Assembly: GCA_022571515.1 (NCBI GenBank)
Contig: JACZXQ010000023.1
Location: 1-57,416 of the forward strand
From: Gemmatimonadota bacterium
GTDB lineage: Bacteria > Gemmatimonadota > Gemmatimonadetes > Longimicrobiales > Gaopeijiaceae
Reading direction: 5' to 3'
Length of the DNA stretch: 57,416 nucleotides
In this document: one piece after another, positions 16,786-25,192 of the stretch
Position numbering within the stretch: position 1 is the first letter of the stretch
How the letters are laid out: the number at the start of each line of letters is the position of its first letter
Made by a program: the position numbers and the translations under genes
Notes under the pieces: model-generated
Told to the model about the DNA's origin: nothing
Database searches by the model: none
The model's input: the letters and a program-made list of their open reading frames with translations, nothing else

Positions 16786-18744
16786 ATGAGTGACAAAGGC
16801 CACACCCTCGACGTTCTCCTCACCGAGAATCGGCGCTTTCCACCGCCCGAGGGATTCTGTGACGGTTGTGTGGTCTACGATCCCGCGGTCTACGGTGCCG
16901 CCGAAGCCGATCCGGAGGCGTACTGGGCCGGTTGGGCCGAGAAGCTGGACTGGTTCGAGAAGTGGCACACCGTGCTCGAGTGGACGCCGCCCCACGCCAA
17001 GTGGTTCTTGGGCGGCAAGCTCAACGTGGCGCACAACTGCCTGGACCGGCACCTGGTGGGCCCGCGCCGCAACAAGGCCGCGCTGATCTGGGAGGGTGAG
17101 CCGGGCGACACGCGTACGTTCACGTACTGGGATCTCCACCGCGAGGTGAGCAAGTTCGCGAACGTGCTCAAGGGGCTGGGCGTCAAGAAGGGCGACAGGG
17201 TGGCGATCTACCTGCCCATGATCCCCGAGGCGGCCATCTCGATGTTGGCCTGTGCCCGCATCGGCGCGCCCCACTCGGTGGTGTTCGGCGGGTTCAGCCC
17301 GGAGTCGCTGGCGGACCGCATCAACGATGCCGAGGCCAAGGTGCTGATCACGGCCGACGGAGGGTACCGGAAGGGAGCCATCGTGCCGCTCAAGGCAAAC
17401 GCCGACGAGGCCGTGAAAGCATGCGACTGCATCGAGCATGTGGTGGTGGTGGCTCGTGGCGCGGGTCTGACCGAGGAGGTCGCGGCCGACATGGCCGAGG
17501 GTCGCGATCACTGGTACCACGACCTCATGGCGGATGCCAGCGCCAAGTGCGATCCCGAGGTGATGGACTCGGAGGACCTGCTCTTCATCCTCTACACGTC
17601 GGGCACGACGGGCAAGCCCAAAGGCGTGGTCCACACCACGGGTGGCTACCTGACGCAGGTGTACGCCACCACCAAGGCCGTGTTCGACCTCCGCGAGGAG
17701 GACGTGTACTGGTGCACGGCGGACGTGGGATGGGTGACGGGCCACTCGTACATCGTGTATGGGCCGCTGGCCAACGGGGCGACGGTCCTCATGTACGAGG
17801 GTGCGCCGAATCATCCGGACTGGGGTCGTTTCTGGCAGCTCTGCGAAAAGTACGGCGTTACGGTGTTCTACACGGCGCCCACGGCGATCCGGGCGTTCAT
17901 GCGCGTGGGCGAGGAGTGGCCCAACAAGTCCGACCTGTCCAAGCTCCGGCTGCTCGGCACGGTGGGCGAGCCGATCAACCCCGAGGCGTGGATGTGGTAT
18001 CGGGAAGTGATCGGCAAGGGGCGCTGCCCGATCGTGGACACTTGGTGGCAGACCGAGACGGGGGCCATCATGATCACGCCGCTGCCCGCCGTCACCGAGA
18101 CCAAGCCGGGAAGCGCTACCAAGCCATTCCCCGGCATCACGATCACCCTCCTGGACGACGACGGCAACGAGACCGCAGCCGGTTACCTGGCGATCACCAA
18201 GCCGTGGCCTGCGATGATCCGCACCATCTACGGCGACGACGAGCGCTACCGCGAGACCTACTGGTCCAAGTGGGACGGCATCTACTTTCCGGGGGACGGC
18301 GCCAAGAGGGACGAGGACGACTACCTGTGGATTCTGGGCCGAGTGGACGATGTGCTGAACGTCGCCGGGCACAGGATAGGCACCATGGAGGTCGAGAGTG
18401 CCCTGGTGGACCACCCCTCGGTTGTCGAGGCTGCCGTGGTCGGCAAGAAGCACGACATCAAAGGCGAGTCGATCGCGGCGTTTGTGACGCTCAAGCAGGG
18501 CGTGGACGGCACCGACGACCTGGTGAGGGAGCTCAAGGAGCACGTGACCAAGAAGATCGGAGCGATCGCACGGCCCGAGGTGATCATGTACGCGGCCGAG
18601 CTACCCAAGACCCGTTCGGGCAAGATCATGCGGCGGCTGCTGAAGGATGTGGCGGAGGGTAAGACGCTGGGGGATACGACCACACTGGCGGATCCGGCTG
18701 TCGTTCAAAAACTGCAGGCGCAGTACGAGGCGGAGGAGGGGTAG
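16786..18744 (+). CDS. acs: Acetyl-CoA synthetase
   Basis: The 652-residue enzyme makes acetyl-CoA from acetate, ATP and CoA through an acetyl-AMP intermediate. It has full family length and motifs: [15 protein letters not shown], the P-loop-like [10 protein letters not shown] near residue 270, WWQTETG near 422, the hinge [13 protein letters not shown] near 520, and [11 protein letters not shown] near 610 with the lysine that is acetylated in regulated homologues. Start ATG with GGAG about 8 bases upstream. Here the hinge reads [11 protein letters not shown], a small variation on the usual GHRLGTAEIES. It appears to be a single gene; the downstream 260 bases are non-coding. Confidence 0.96.
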   Translation: MSDKGHTLDVLLTENRRFPPPEGFCDGCVVYDPAVYGAAEADPEAYWAGWAEKLDWFEKWHTVLEWTPPHAKWFLGGKLNVAHNCLDRHLVGPRRNKAALIWEGEPGDTRTFTYWDLHREVSKFANVLKGLGVKKGDRVAIYLPMIPEAAISMLACARIGAPHSVVFGGFSPESLADRINDAEAKVLITADGGYRKGAIVPLKANADEAVKACDCIEHVVVVARGAGLTEEVAADMAEGRDHWYHDLMADASAKCDPEVMDSEDLLFILYTSGTTGKPKGVVHTTGGYLTQVYATTKAVFDLREEDVYWCTADVGWVTGHSYIVYGPLANGATVLMYEGAPNHPDWGRFWQLCEKYGVTVFYTAPTAIRAFMRVGEEWPNKSDLSKLRLLGTVGEPINPEAWMWYREVIGKGRCPIVDTWWQTETGAIMITPLPAVTETKPGSATKPFPGITITLLDDDGNETAAGYLAITKPWPAMIRTIYGDDERYRETYWSKWDGIYFPGDGAKRDEDDYLWILGRVDDVLNVAGHRIGTMEVESALVDHPSVVEAAVVGKKHDIKGESIAAFVTLKQGVDGTDDLVRELKEHVTKKIGAIARPEVIMYAAELPKTRSGKIMRRLLKDVAEGKTLGDTTTLADPAVVQKLQAQYEAEEG

Positions 18745-19004
18745 GGGGGAGTGGAGCCGCGGGCATCACCGGCCCCCGGGACGCTTCGTCTCGTATACGT
18801 ATATTTTGAATCACTTTATACGTATTGCTCACACAACCTCTCGGACGTGGCGACGTCTGTGGCTATTGGGTGACATTGGCGACATGCGTCGCATAGGGAT
18901 CGCGAACCGGCGGGTTTGCTGGTAGGCTTCGGAAAGAATTCGTTGCCTCACCTCGACCCATCTAGCCATTGCTGGGATGGGGCTGAGGGAGTGAGATTAG
19001 ACGC
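18745..19004. other. Non-coding stretch with two TATACGTAT repeats
   Basis: No credible gene is seen. Two identical TATACGTAT copies (18794-18802 and 18817-18825) lie 23 bases apart in a locally AT-rich patch, each containing the perfect palindrome ATACGTAT. Two turns of DNA separate the centres, as in operators read by dimers bound on one face. The nearest downstream gene is the truncated antitoxin, about 180 bases away. Confidence 0.45.
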
Positions 19005-19145
19005 ATGACGAAGCAATCCCTCCTCACTGAGATACTCCGCCTTCCCCCCGACGAGCGTATCGACCTCCTAGGCGAGGCTTGGGATGCTATCGCAGCTAGC
19101 CCCGAGGACCATGCTGGCCGCGCAGCATCGCGAGACGTTCTATGA
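19005..19145 (+). pseudogene. Truncated addiction-module antitoxin (PF09720-like)
   Basis: The 46-residue frame begins MTKQSLLTEILRLPPDERIDLL and continues GEAWDAIAASPED, which matches the N-terminal half of the short addiction-module proteins that usually pair with a ParE/RelE toxin. The family is normally 65-80 residues; this copy loses its C-terminal toxin-binding helix and ends after an unrelated AGRAASRDVL tail. No toxin gene follows in the 60 bases before the next gene. It is best read as a remnant of a toxin-antitoxin pair, though a short functional protein cannot be excluded. Confidence 0.62.
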
Positions 19146-19206
19146 AGCAACCCGTACAGGATCGTACGAAGGTCGGGACGACAGAAATCAACCGTAACTT
19201 AGACCC

Positions 19207-19845
19207 TCACGCGCCGGAACAGCGCGAGATCTCTGGGTGCGCTGTCCAAGTGTCGAACCTGTCTCCCCCCGTAGGAAGTTGTACCTCAATGGACTGACCG
19301 GCTGGGAGATCCGTCCGCTCGGTGGGGCCGAGCTCCGTGCCATTGGATAGGTGGACCTCGACTCGGACGGCGCAGAGCATCGAATCGGTCATGTTCTCGA
19401 CCCTTCCTGTGAAGGCGTTGGACACAGGGTCGAACGCCAAGACCAGCCTCGCACCGCGGCGTATCGCGTCCCATACGTCTCCGCGCCCGACGTACACGCC
19501 AGATTCCTCACCCTCACCCTCACCCTCACCTTCTCCGCCTTCATCGCGCTCGCCACGTTCTTCGCCTTCATCGTGCTCTCCAGCTTCCCCGCTCTCGCGA
19601 TGTTCACTTCCTTCCCTTCCTTCTCCTCGTTCACCGTGTTCGCCCTCCCCTTCGAACCTCCCACCGTCGCGGCTGTCCTCCACGCCCGCACTCTCGGTTG
19701 CCGCATGCTCACCAGGTGTCGCGGCGAGGCTAGGCTCGCTGGCCTCTCCAGCGTTCGCTTGTGGCTCGCTCGAACAGGCGGCCAACCCGAATGACATGAT
19801 CAGCAGGGGTACGATCGCGAGCAGGCTGTTCCTAGAATCACTCAT
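19207..19845 (-). CDS. Lipoprotein with Glu/Gly/His-rich low-complexity region
   Basis: The 212-residue protein starts MSDSRNSLLAIVP with an AGGAG about 10 bases upstream, and has a lipobox LAAC. After the cysteine, roughly residues 40-125 are almost entirely Glu, Gly, His, Arg and Ser, ending in GEGEGEGEE. The last 85 residues form a compact strand-rich domain (VLAFDPVSNAFTGRVENMT, LPAGQSIEVQLPTG) of the type that adds an interaction or binding module; no family is assigned. The acidic, His-containing linker might bind cations or simply be disordered. Six-base repeats encode part of it. Alternative starts exist at 19863 and 19881. Confidence 0.7.
   Translation of the reverse strand: MSDSRNSLLAIVPLLIMSFGLAACSSEPQANAGEASEPSLAATPGEHAATESAGVEDSRDGGRFEGEGEHGERGEGREGSEHRESGEAGEHDEGEERGERDEGGEGEGEGEGEESGVYVGRGDVWDAIRRGARLVLAFDPVSNAFTGRVENMTDSMLCAVRVEVHLSNGTELGPTERTDLPAGQSIEVQLPTGGDRFDTWTAHPEISRCSGA
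19506..19530. repeat. CCCTCA hexamer tandem repeat inside the lipoprotein gene
   Basis: About four tandem copies of a six-base unit (CCCTCA on the plus strand) encode alternating Gly and Glu on the minus strand. Gain or loss of a unit would keep the frame and change linker length by two residues. Confidence 0.7.
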
Positions 19846-20381
19846 CACCCAAAGTCTCCTCATTGCACGCGGGCGCGTCACGTGGCGCTTGTTGCTATGG
19901 TGGACATCAACGATTCAGGGCTCGCAATGTCGAGCAGCCCCATCATGCGGAAGATAACCCGCTTGTTGGTCAAGGGAGTACCCGGGGGTCGTTGCTTCCT
20001 ACCACCATTAAGAAGGACCGGGTCAAGAGAACGCAGCGATCCTGGAGCGGCGGGCGCAGAATTCCAAAGTCGTCAGGTCTTCGTTTCTTGGTCGTTGACC
20101 TCTGTATCTCGTGGAACAACAACGCCTTCTAACGCTGATCATCCCGCACGGGCCCTTGGTGCTTCCGCTGCGAACACCATAGGTTGATCCCAACAGGGCC
20201 CGCCGCTTCGCGGACCTACGCTTCGCTGCGGTCGGGAGCCCATTAGCCCGCTAGCGCGGCGCCACCCTCGAAGTCCGCTACGCGTCCGGCGATTTCAGGG
20301 CCCCCCGGGCCCGAGAGCGCCCACCGGCGGGACCCGCACTCTCGCGTGGCTCTGCACCGTGGGCCAGTGTAGATTACCTGT
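19846..20381. other. Gene-free region with nested inverted repeats
   Basis: No credible intact gene is seen over 536 bases. On the minus strand a short frame between about 19870 and 20000 (reading VIFRMMGLLDIASPES) has coding character and may be a gene remnant. From 20149 to 20202 an outer CGGGCCCT/AGGGCCCG repeat encloses an inner GGTG/CACC pair. Further on are GC hairpins: CCGCTTCGCGG near 20205, GGGCCC on both sides of CCC near 20300, and CGAGAG/CTCTCG (20312-20344). The block looks like intergenic repeat DNA or scarred mobile DNA. Confidence 0.45.
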
Positions 20382-20597
20382 ATGACCGACTCGAGCAGGA
20401 CTTCGACGCGAACCCCGAGCCCTGCGCACATCCTGCGATTGATAGACCGCCAGGCTGACGATCTATCCAACGCAACGACGGTGGAGGAGCGCCTCGCGAT
20501 GGTGGCGGTGCTCTCGCAGAGGATGTGGGAGATATCCGGACGCCCTCTTCCCTCCTACTCTCGTTCGGAGATGCCGGTACGGATCGTCGATCTCTGA
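20382..20597 (+). CDS. Small protein paired with a nucleotidyltransferase
   Basis: The 71-residue protein has a helical N-terminal half (HILRLIDRQADDLSNATTVEERLAMVAVLSQRMWEISG) and ends RPLPSYSRSEMPVRIVDL. Proteins of this pattern are known directly upstream of DUF6036-like nucleotidyltransferase genes. Here its stop overlaps the next ATG as TGATG, so the two are translationally coupled. The arrangement resembles a toxin-antitoxin or regulatory pair, but no function has been shown from the sequence. The downstream partner carries a frameshift, so the unit may be decaying. Confidence 0.6.
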   Translation: MTDSSRTSTRTPSPAHILRLIDRQADDLSNATTVEERLAMVAVLSQRMWEISGRPLPSYSRSEMPVRIVDL

Positions 20598-21044
20598 TGA
20601 CCGACGATTGGTTCGAGATGATCCGGGCACTCCTCGACGCGGAGGCCCGCTTCCTCATCGTCGGCGCGCACGCCATGGCGGTTCACGGTGTGCCCCGAGG
20701 CACCCAGGACCTCGACGTCTGGATCGAACCGACACCGGCGAATGCCCAGCGCGTCTGGAGGGCGCCCGACGAGTTCGGCGCGCCCGCCGAGGCACTCGGC
20801 ATCACCATGGACGATCTGGTCCGTACTGACTATCGTCATCCAGTTCGGCCTGCCGCCCAACCGGATAGACCTCCTCACAGGGCTCTCCGGAGTTGATGAT
20901 TTCGCCGCAGCGTGGGTAGATCGCGACGAGGATGAAATCCGCGACCGGCGCGTTCCCTTCCTTGGACGACGCGCTCTTGTGGAGAGCAAGCGCGCCACCG
21001 GACGAACAAAGGACCTGGCCGACCTAGAAGCCCTCGGGGAGTGA
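20597..21044 (+). pseudogene. Nucleotidyltransferase (DUF6036-like), frameshifted
   Basis: The first part, MTDDWFEMIRALLDAEARFLIVGAHAMAVHG, then RGTQDLDVWIEP, has the nucleotidyltransferase core with a GAHAMAVHG turn and DLDVW metal-binding aspartates. After DDLVRTD the original frame becomes nonsense, while the +1 frame continues sensibly as IVIQFGLPPNRIDLLTGLSG to the stop at 21044, ending KDLADLEALGE. A single extra base near 20830-20832 explains this. Restored, the product is about 148 residues, normal for the family. It is either a real inactivating mutation or a sequencing error. It is coupled to the small upstream partner. Confidence 0.7.
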
Positions 21045-21062
21045 ACGGCCCCGGGGCCCCTC

Positions 21063-21875
21063 CTACTCCGCCAGCGGATCCTCGGTCGGAGGAGGCCGAT
21101 CCGCCTCCGGCTTCTTCTTGACCATCTTGGCCGGGATGCCCACGTAGATCGAATGCGGCTCGGTGTCGCGCGTCACCACGCCGAACGAGCCGATCATGGT
21201 GTCGTCGGCAACGTTCACGCCCGACATCACGGTGGCGTGATAGGTGATCCGCACGCCCTCGCCGATCACGGTCTGGGGCGTCTGGATCTCTCGCGACTCC
21301 ACAACGTCGTGCGAGTGACTGTAGATGTTGGCGAAGTCCGACACGCTGGCCCGGTTCCCCAGCTTGATCCCGCCCCGGTCGTCCAGGAGCACGTGGCGGT
21401 GCACGACCACGTCGTCCCCGACCTCCATGTTGTAGCCGAACGAGAACTTCACGAAGTGGAACGCCTTGAAGTTCTTGCCGCACTTCCGGAAGATCCGCTT
21501 GGCCAGAATGCGCCTGAACTTGACGCCCACGTAAACGTTTTCGCCGAGCGGGCTCTTGTCGAACATCTCCCACATCCAGAGCAGCGGCTTGACCCGGTCG
21601 TACTTCCCGGGATCGGTATCGGAGTAGTATTCAGGTTCGCGCGTGATATTGCGCGCGTCCATCTGAGCCAGCGCGACCTGCGTGGCTAGCGGTAGAGACG
21701 CCGGGTCGGTATCCACCACATCCCGGAAGTAGATGTCCGTGAGCACCCGCCGGCACAACTCGTAGCGATCGCAGTCCGGCCGGTCGAGCTCCTGCTCGAG
21801 GGAGTCCAGCCACGCGTCGTAGAGCGCTGACGCGGTGGCGGAGACCGGCACCTGCCGGTTGGGAAGAAAGGCCAT
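21063..21875 (-). CDS. Hexapeptide-repeat acyltransferase (left-handed beta-helix)
   Basis: The C-terminal half of this 270-residue protein has the hexad pattern of trimeric left-handed beta-helix acyltransferases: LGENVYVG, MEVGDDVVVHRHVLLDDRGGIKLGNRASVSD, TVIGEGVRITYHATVMSGVNVADDTMIGSFGVVTRDTEPHSIYVG. The N-terminal 130 residues are a helical addition not typical of the short maltose acetyltransferases. The probable active histidine lies in NIYSHSHD. Targets may be sugars or other small molecules. ATG at 21875 is chosen; GTG at 21929 gives 18 more residues, and neither has a strong binding site. Confidence 0.82.
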   Translation of the reverse strand: MAFLPNRQVPVSATASALYDAWLDSLEQELDRPDCDRYELCRRVLTDIYFRDVVDTDPASLPLATQVALAQMDARNITREPEYYSDTDPGKYDRVKPLLWMWEMFDKSPLGENVYVGVKFRRILAKRIFRKCGKNFKAFHFVKFSFGYNMEVGDDVVVHRHVLLDDRGGIKLGNRASVSDFANIYSHSHDVVESREIQTPQTVIGEGVRITYHATVMSGVNVADDTMIGSFGVVTRDTEPHSIYVGIPAKMVKKKPEADRPPPTEDPLAE

Positions 21876-22031
21876 CCGCTCGTGGGTCTCCGTGCTGTGG
21901 GTGAGGGTGCGTGACGGGTGCTGGAACACGATACGGCGTTTGACTGAGGGGGCAAGGTCCGGCCGCGCGTGTTAGGTTGTGGCGTGGCGCATCAGACGAT
22001 GGTTTTCCGCGAGACGACGTAGGGGAGACTC

Positions 22032-22433
22032 ATGCACGACGTGCTTCGCCAGCGGTTCATGCGGAAGCTCGAGAGCTTACCGGAGGAGCAGATCTATCAG
22101 GTGCTCGACTACCTCGACTTCCTCGAATCGAGGTACGCGGGCGACCTGGCCCAGGAGGCCTCCGGCCTGCAACGCTTCGCAGAGAAGGTCGAGGACAAGA
22201 TGCGCCAAAAGGCCATGAGCCCGGCCACCATCCGCGAGGCGTTCAAGGTCATCTCGGCTGCCGACAAGGTGTTCTCCTCCGTGTCCAAGGCGGGCAAGCA
22301 ACTGATGGAGGATTTCACGTCTCCGTCGACCGATGATTCGGCTGGTGACGAGGAGGCCGAGTCACCGGGAGAAGAGCCCGCGGAAGATACTGCCGAACCC
22401 ACATCGGGACAGGACGAGGAGTCCTCGGGATAG
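22032..22433 (+). CDS. Conserved hypothetical protein with acidic tail
   Basis: The 133-residue protein begins with a helical segment (LRQRFMRKLESLPEEQIYQVLDYLDFLESRY) that resembles the small DUF2281-type domain. A second helical stretch follows (IREAFKVISAADKVFSSVSKAGKQL), then a low-complexity tail rich in Asp, Glu, Ser and Pro from about residue 95. No signal peptide or membrane segment is visible, so it is probably cytoplasmic. A strong stem-loop lies between its stop and guaB. Function unknown. Confidence 0.68.
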   Translation: MHDVLRQRFMRKLESLPEEQIYQVLDYLDFLESRYAGDLAQEASGLQRFAEKVEDKMRQKAMSPATIREAFKVISAADKVFSSVSKAGKQLMEDFTSPSTDDSAGDEEAESPGEEPAEDTAEPTSGQDEESSG

Positions 22434-22488
22434 CACCTTGACACTCCGTCTTTCAGGCCGGTAAGATTGCCCATGGAAAGACCGAACG

Positions 22489-22535
22489 CGCCCGCTCGCC
22501 GAGCATCCACGGAGGATTCGCTCGGCGAGCGGGCG
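22489..22535 (+). terminator. Strong 16-bp stem-loop before guaB
   Basis: A perfect 16-bp inverted repeat (CGCCCGCTCGCCGAGC and its complement, 15-base loop) lies 56 bases after the preceding stop and 41 bases before guaB. It is followed by TCTCG rather than a T run, so it is not a textbook intrinsic terminator. It could stop upstream transcription, protect a 3' end, or control guaB. Confidence 0.5.
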
Positions 22536-22542
22536 TCTCGCA

Positions 22543-22554
22543 TATAGGCCTATA
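22543..22554. promoter_or_regulatory. TATAGGCCTATA palindrome upstream of guaB
   Basis: A perfect 12-bp palindrome lies 22 bases before the guaB ATG, between the stem-loop and the GGGAGAG ribosome binding site. It may be an operator or part of a -10 region. Confidence 0.35.
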
Positions 22555-22575
22555 GGCGCTGGGAGAGAAGAGCCC

Positions 22576-24054
22576 ATGTCCGACGGCACTGTGAAGAGCG
22601 CTGTCATCATCAAGGAAGCCCTGACGTTCGACGACGTCCTGCTGGTTCCGGGGCATTCGACCGTGCATCCCAAGGATACGGCGGTGGCGTCGTTCCTGAC
22701 GGCTGCGATTCCGCTGCAGGTGCCCTTGCTCACGGCCGCCATGGACACGGTGACCGAATCGCGCATGGCCATCGCGATCGCTCGGGAGGGCGGTCTTGGC
22801 TTCATCCACAAGAACATGACGATCGAACGTCAGGCCGAGGAGGTGGACCGGGTCAAGCGCTCGGAGAGCGGCATGATCCTGAACCCCATCACGCTCTCGC
22901 CCGATAAGACGCTTCGGGACGCCCACGGCCTCATGGCCCGTTTCTCCATCAGTGGCGTGCCCATCGTAGAAAGTGGTGGCGCGCTGGTGGGCATCATCAC
23001 CAACCGTGACCTCCAGTTCGAGACCGATTTGGACCAGACGATCGGCGAGGTGATGACTTCCGAGGCGCTGGTCACCGCGCCGGTCGGCACCACGCTCGAG
23101 AGCGCTGAGAAGATCCTGCACGAGCACCGCATCGAGAAGCTCCCGGTGATCGAGGAGGACGGGTCACTCGCGGGCCTCATCACTGTGAAGGACATCTTCA
23201 AGCGCCGTCAGCACCCGAACGCCTGCAAGGACCAGCACGGGCGTCTGCGGGTCGGCGCGGCGATCGGCGCGTCATTCGGAGACATCGAGAGGGCGCGAGC
23301 CCTCATCGACGCGGGGGTCGACGTGCTCGTGGTCGACACGGCGCACGGCCATTCGGAGGGTGTGCTCCAAGCGGTAGCCCGCACCCGGGAGGAGTTCCCC
23401 GACGTGCAACTCGTGGCGGGCAATGTCGGCACCGCTGAAGGGGCGGCCGCGCTGGTGGAGCGTGGCGCCGACGCGGTCAAAGTGGGCGTCGGCCCGGGCT
23501 CGATCTGCACGACCCGAGTGGTGACCGGCGTGGGTCTCCCCCAACTGACGGCCATTATGGACACGGTCGAGGGGGTCGAAGGCCGCGTGCCCATCATCGC
23601 CGACGGTGGCATCCGTTATTCTGGCGACATCACCAAGGCGCTCGCGGCCGGCGCCCAATCGGTCATGATGGGCTCGATGTTCGCCGGCACCGAGGAATCA
23701 CCGGGCGAGAGCTTCTTGATGGAGGGTCGCCGCTTCAAGACCGTGCGCGGCATGGGCTCGCTCTCTGCCATGCAGGAGGGATCCGCCGACCGGTATTTCC
23801 AGGACTCCGATGAGGAGTTCAAGAAGCTCGTACCCGAGGGGATCGAGGCGCGCGTGCCCTTCAAGGGCCCCATGACCGACACGGTCTTTCAGCTCGTGGG
23901 AGGCCTCCAGAGCGGCATGGGATATTGCGGCTGCGCCGACCTCGAAGAGCTTCGTAGCAAGTCGCGGTTCGTGCGTGTAACGTCCGGTGGCCTGCGCGAG
24001 TCCCATCCACACGACATCACGATCACTCGAGAAGCCCCCAACTACCACCTTTGA
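22576..24054 (+). CDS. guaB: IMP dehydrogenase
   Basis: The enzyme oxidises IMP to XMP with NAD, the first step of guanine nucleotide synthesis. The 492-residue protein is the standard long form: an N-terminal barrel segment ([12 protein letters not shown]), two CBS domains at about residues 100-215, and the catalytic loop GPGSICTTR near residue 315 with the active cysteine, then the [13 protein letters not shown] phosphate site and the mobile flap with SADRYFQ. The ATG has GGGAGAG upstream. A strong hairpin and a 12-bp palindrome precede it. The AGXT-type aminotransferase follows 21 bases later and may be in the same transcript. Confidence 0.96.
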   Translation: MSDGTVKSAVIIKEALTFDDVLLVPGHSTVHPKDTAVASFLTAAIPLQVPLLTAAMDTVTESRMAIAIAREGGLGFIHKNMTIERQAEEVDRVKRSESGMILNPITLSPDKTLRDAHGLMARFSISGVPIVESGGALVGIITNRDLQFETDLDQTIGEVMTSEALVTAPVGTTLESAEKILHEHRIEKLPVIEEDGSLAGLITVKDIFKRRQHPNACKDQHGRLRVGAAIGASFGDIERARALIDAGVDVLVVDTAHGHSEGVLQAVARTREEFPDVQLVAGNVGTAEGAAALVERGADAVKVGVGPGSICTTRVVTGVGLPQLTAIMDTVEGVEGRVPIIADGGIRYSGDITKALAAGAQSVMMGSMFAGTEESPGESFLMEGRRFKTVRGMGSLSAMQEGSADRYFQDSDEEFKKLVPEGIEARVPFKGPMTDTVFQLVGGLQSGMGYCGCADLEELRSKSRFVRVTSGGLRESHPHDITITREAPNYHL

Positions 24055-24075
24055 TCCGGCACCGCTAAGCCTACC

Positions 24076-25188
24076 ATGCGAGTTTCCGACATCCAGCCCG
24101 TATTGCTCCTTGGCCCGGGTCCGTCACCGGTTCGCGAGCGCATCCTCAAGGCCATGGCGCATGACACCGTGGGCCACTTGGATCCTCAGTTCCTGACGAT
24201 CATGGACGAGGTGAACGAGGGCCTACGTGTGCTCTTCGGCACTCGGAACCGCATGACGTTCCCCGTCTCGGCCACGGGCTCCGCCGGCATGCAGGCCTCA
24301 CTCGTCAACGTGTTGGAGCCGGGTGACACGGCCATCATCGGCGTGAACGGCGTATTCGGTACGCGCCTGGCCGAGATGGCCCGCCGGATCGGCTGCGAGG
24401 TCGTGACCGTAGAGGCGGAGTGGGGCCGCATCATTCCGCCGGACGACGTGATCGACGCGCACAAGGCGCACCCGGACGCCCGTGTAGTGGCGCTCGTGCA
24501 CGCCGAGACCTCAACTGGCGTGCGCCAGCCGCTGGGCGAGGTCGGGGCTGCGCTCCGTGGCAACGCCACCCTGTTCGTGGTCGATGCCGTGACGTCGCTC
24601 GGGGGTATTCCGGTCGACGTCGATGACAACGGCATCGATGTGTGTTACTCGGGCACGCAGAAGTGCCTCGGCGTGCCGCCGGGCCTGGCGCCCATCACGT
24701 TCTCCGAGAAGGCGATGGCGCGCATCGACAGCCGCACGACACCTCCGCAGAGCTGGTACCTGGATGTGTCGCTCATCGCGGGCTACCTCGGCGAGGAGAG
24801 GCGCTACCACCACACGGCTCCGATCAACTCGGTGTATGCCCTCCACGAGGGCCTCGTGATCATCGAGGAGGAGGGTCTGGACGCTTGCTTCCGCCGCCAC
24901 GAAGAGGTTGGCGCCGCGCTCCAGAATGCGATGGTGGAGAGGGGCTTCAGCCTGTTCGCGCAGGAAGGCCACCGGCTACCTCAGCTCACGTCGGTCGAGC
25001 TGCCCGACGGTAGGGAAGAGGGCCCGCTGCGAAAGGCCCTGCTGGAAGATCACCACATCGAAGTCGGCGGCGGGCTCGGCCCGGGCAAAGGCAAGATGTG
25101 GCGGATCGGGCTCATGGGCGCGGGCGCCAACCACCGGAGTGTGGAGCGGTTATTGGCGGCGGTGGATGCTGTGCTCCCCACCGGGTGA
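24076..25188 (+). CDS. Class V aminotransferase, alanine-glyoxylate/serine-pyruvate type
   Basis: The 370-residue PLP enzyme has the AGXT-like layout: LLLGPGPSPV at the N-terminus, SATGSAGMQA near residue 70, the cofactor-side DAVTSLGGIPVD and the Schiff-base lysine in CYSGTQKCLG near residue 193. The C-terminus includes GGGLGPGKGKMWRIGLMG. Such enzymes transfer amino groups between serine or alanine and glyoxylate or pyruvate; the exact pair cannot be chosen. The lytic transglycosylase follows four bases after its stop, or overlaps it if the earlier ATG is used. Confidence 0.92.
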   Translation: MRVSDIQPVLLLGPGPSPVRERILKAMAHDTVGHLDPQFLTIMDEVNEGLRVLFGTRNRMTFPVSATGSAGMQASLVNVLEPGDTAIIGVNGVFGTRLAEMARRIGCEVVTVEAEWGRIIPPDDVIDAHKAHPDARVVALVHAETSTGVRQPLGEVGAALRGNATLFVVDAVTSLGGIPVDVDDNGIDVCYSGTQKCLGVPPGLAPITFSEKAMARIDSRTTPPQSWYLDVSLIAGYLGEERRYHHTAPINSVYALHEGLVIIEEEGLDACFRRHEEVGAALQNAMVERGFSLFAQEGHRLPQLTSVELPDGREEGPLRKALLEDHHIEVGGGLGPGKGKMWRIGLMGAGANHRSVERLLAAVDAVLPTG

Positions 25189-25192
25189 CGGG

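Noticed and set aside
16564-18543. Long minus-strand frame opposite acetyl-CoA synthetase
   Set aside because: The product is His/Arg/Val-rich with no family match and lies fully antisense to acs.
19882-20187. Plus-strand 101-residue frame in the gene-free region
   Set aside because: No motif, Arg/Ser-rich after the first third, and a minus-strand frame there looks slightly more coding.
20123-20202. attC-like site of an integron
   Set aside because: TTCTAAC and the following stem recall an attC, but the far end (GTTGATC) is not complementary to it and the core GTTRRRY pattern is not met.
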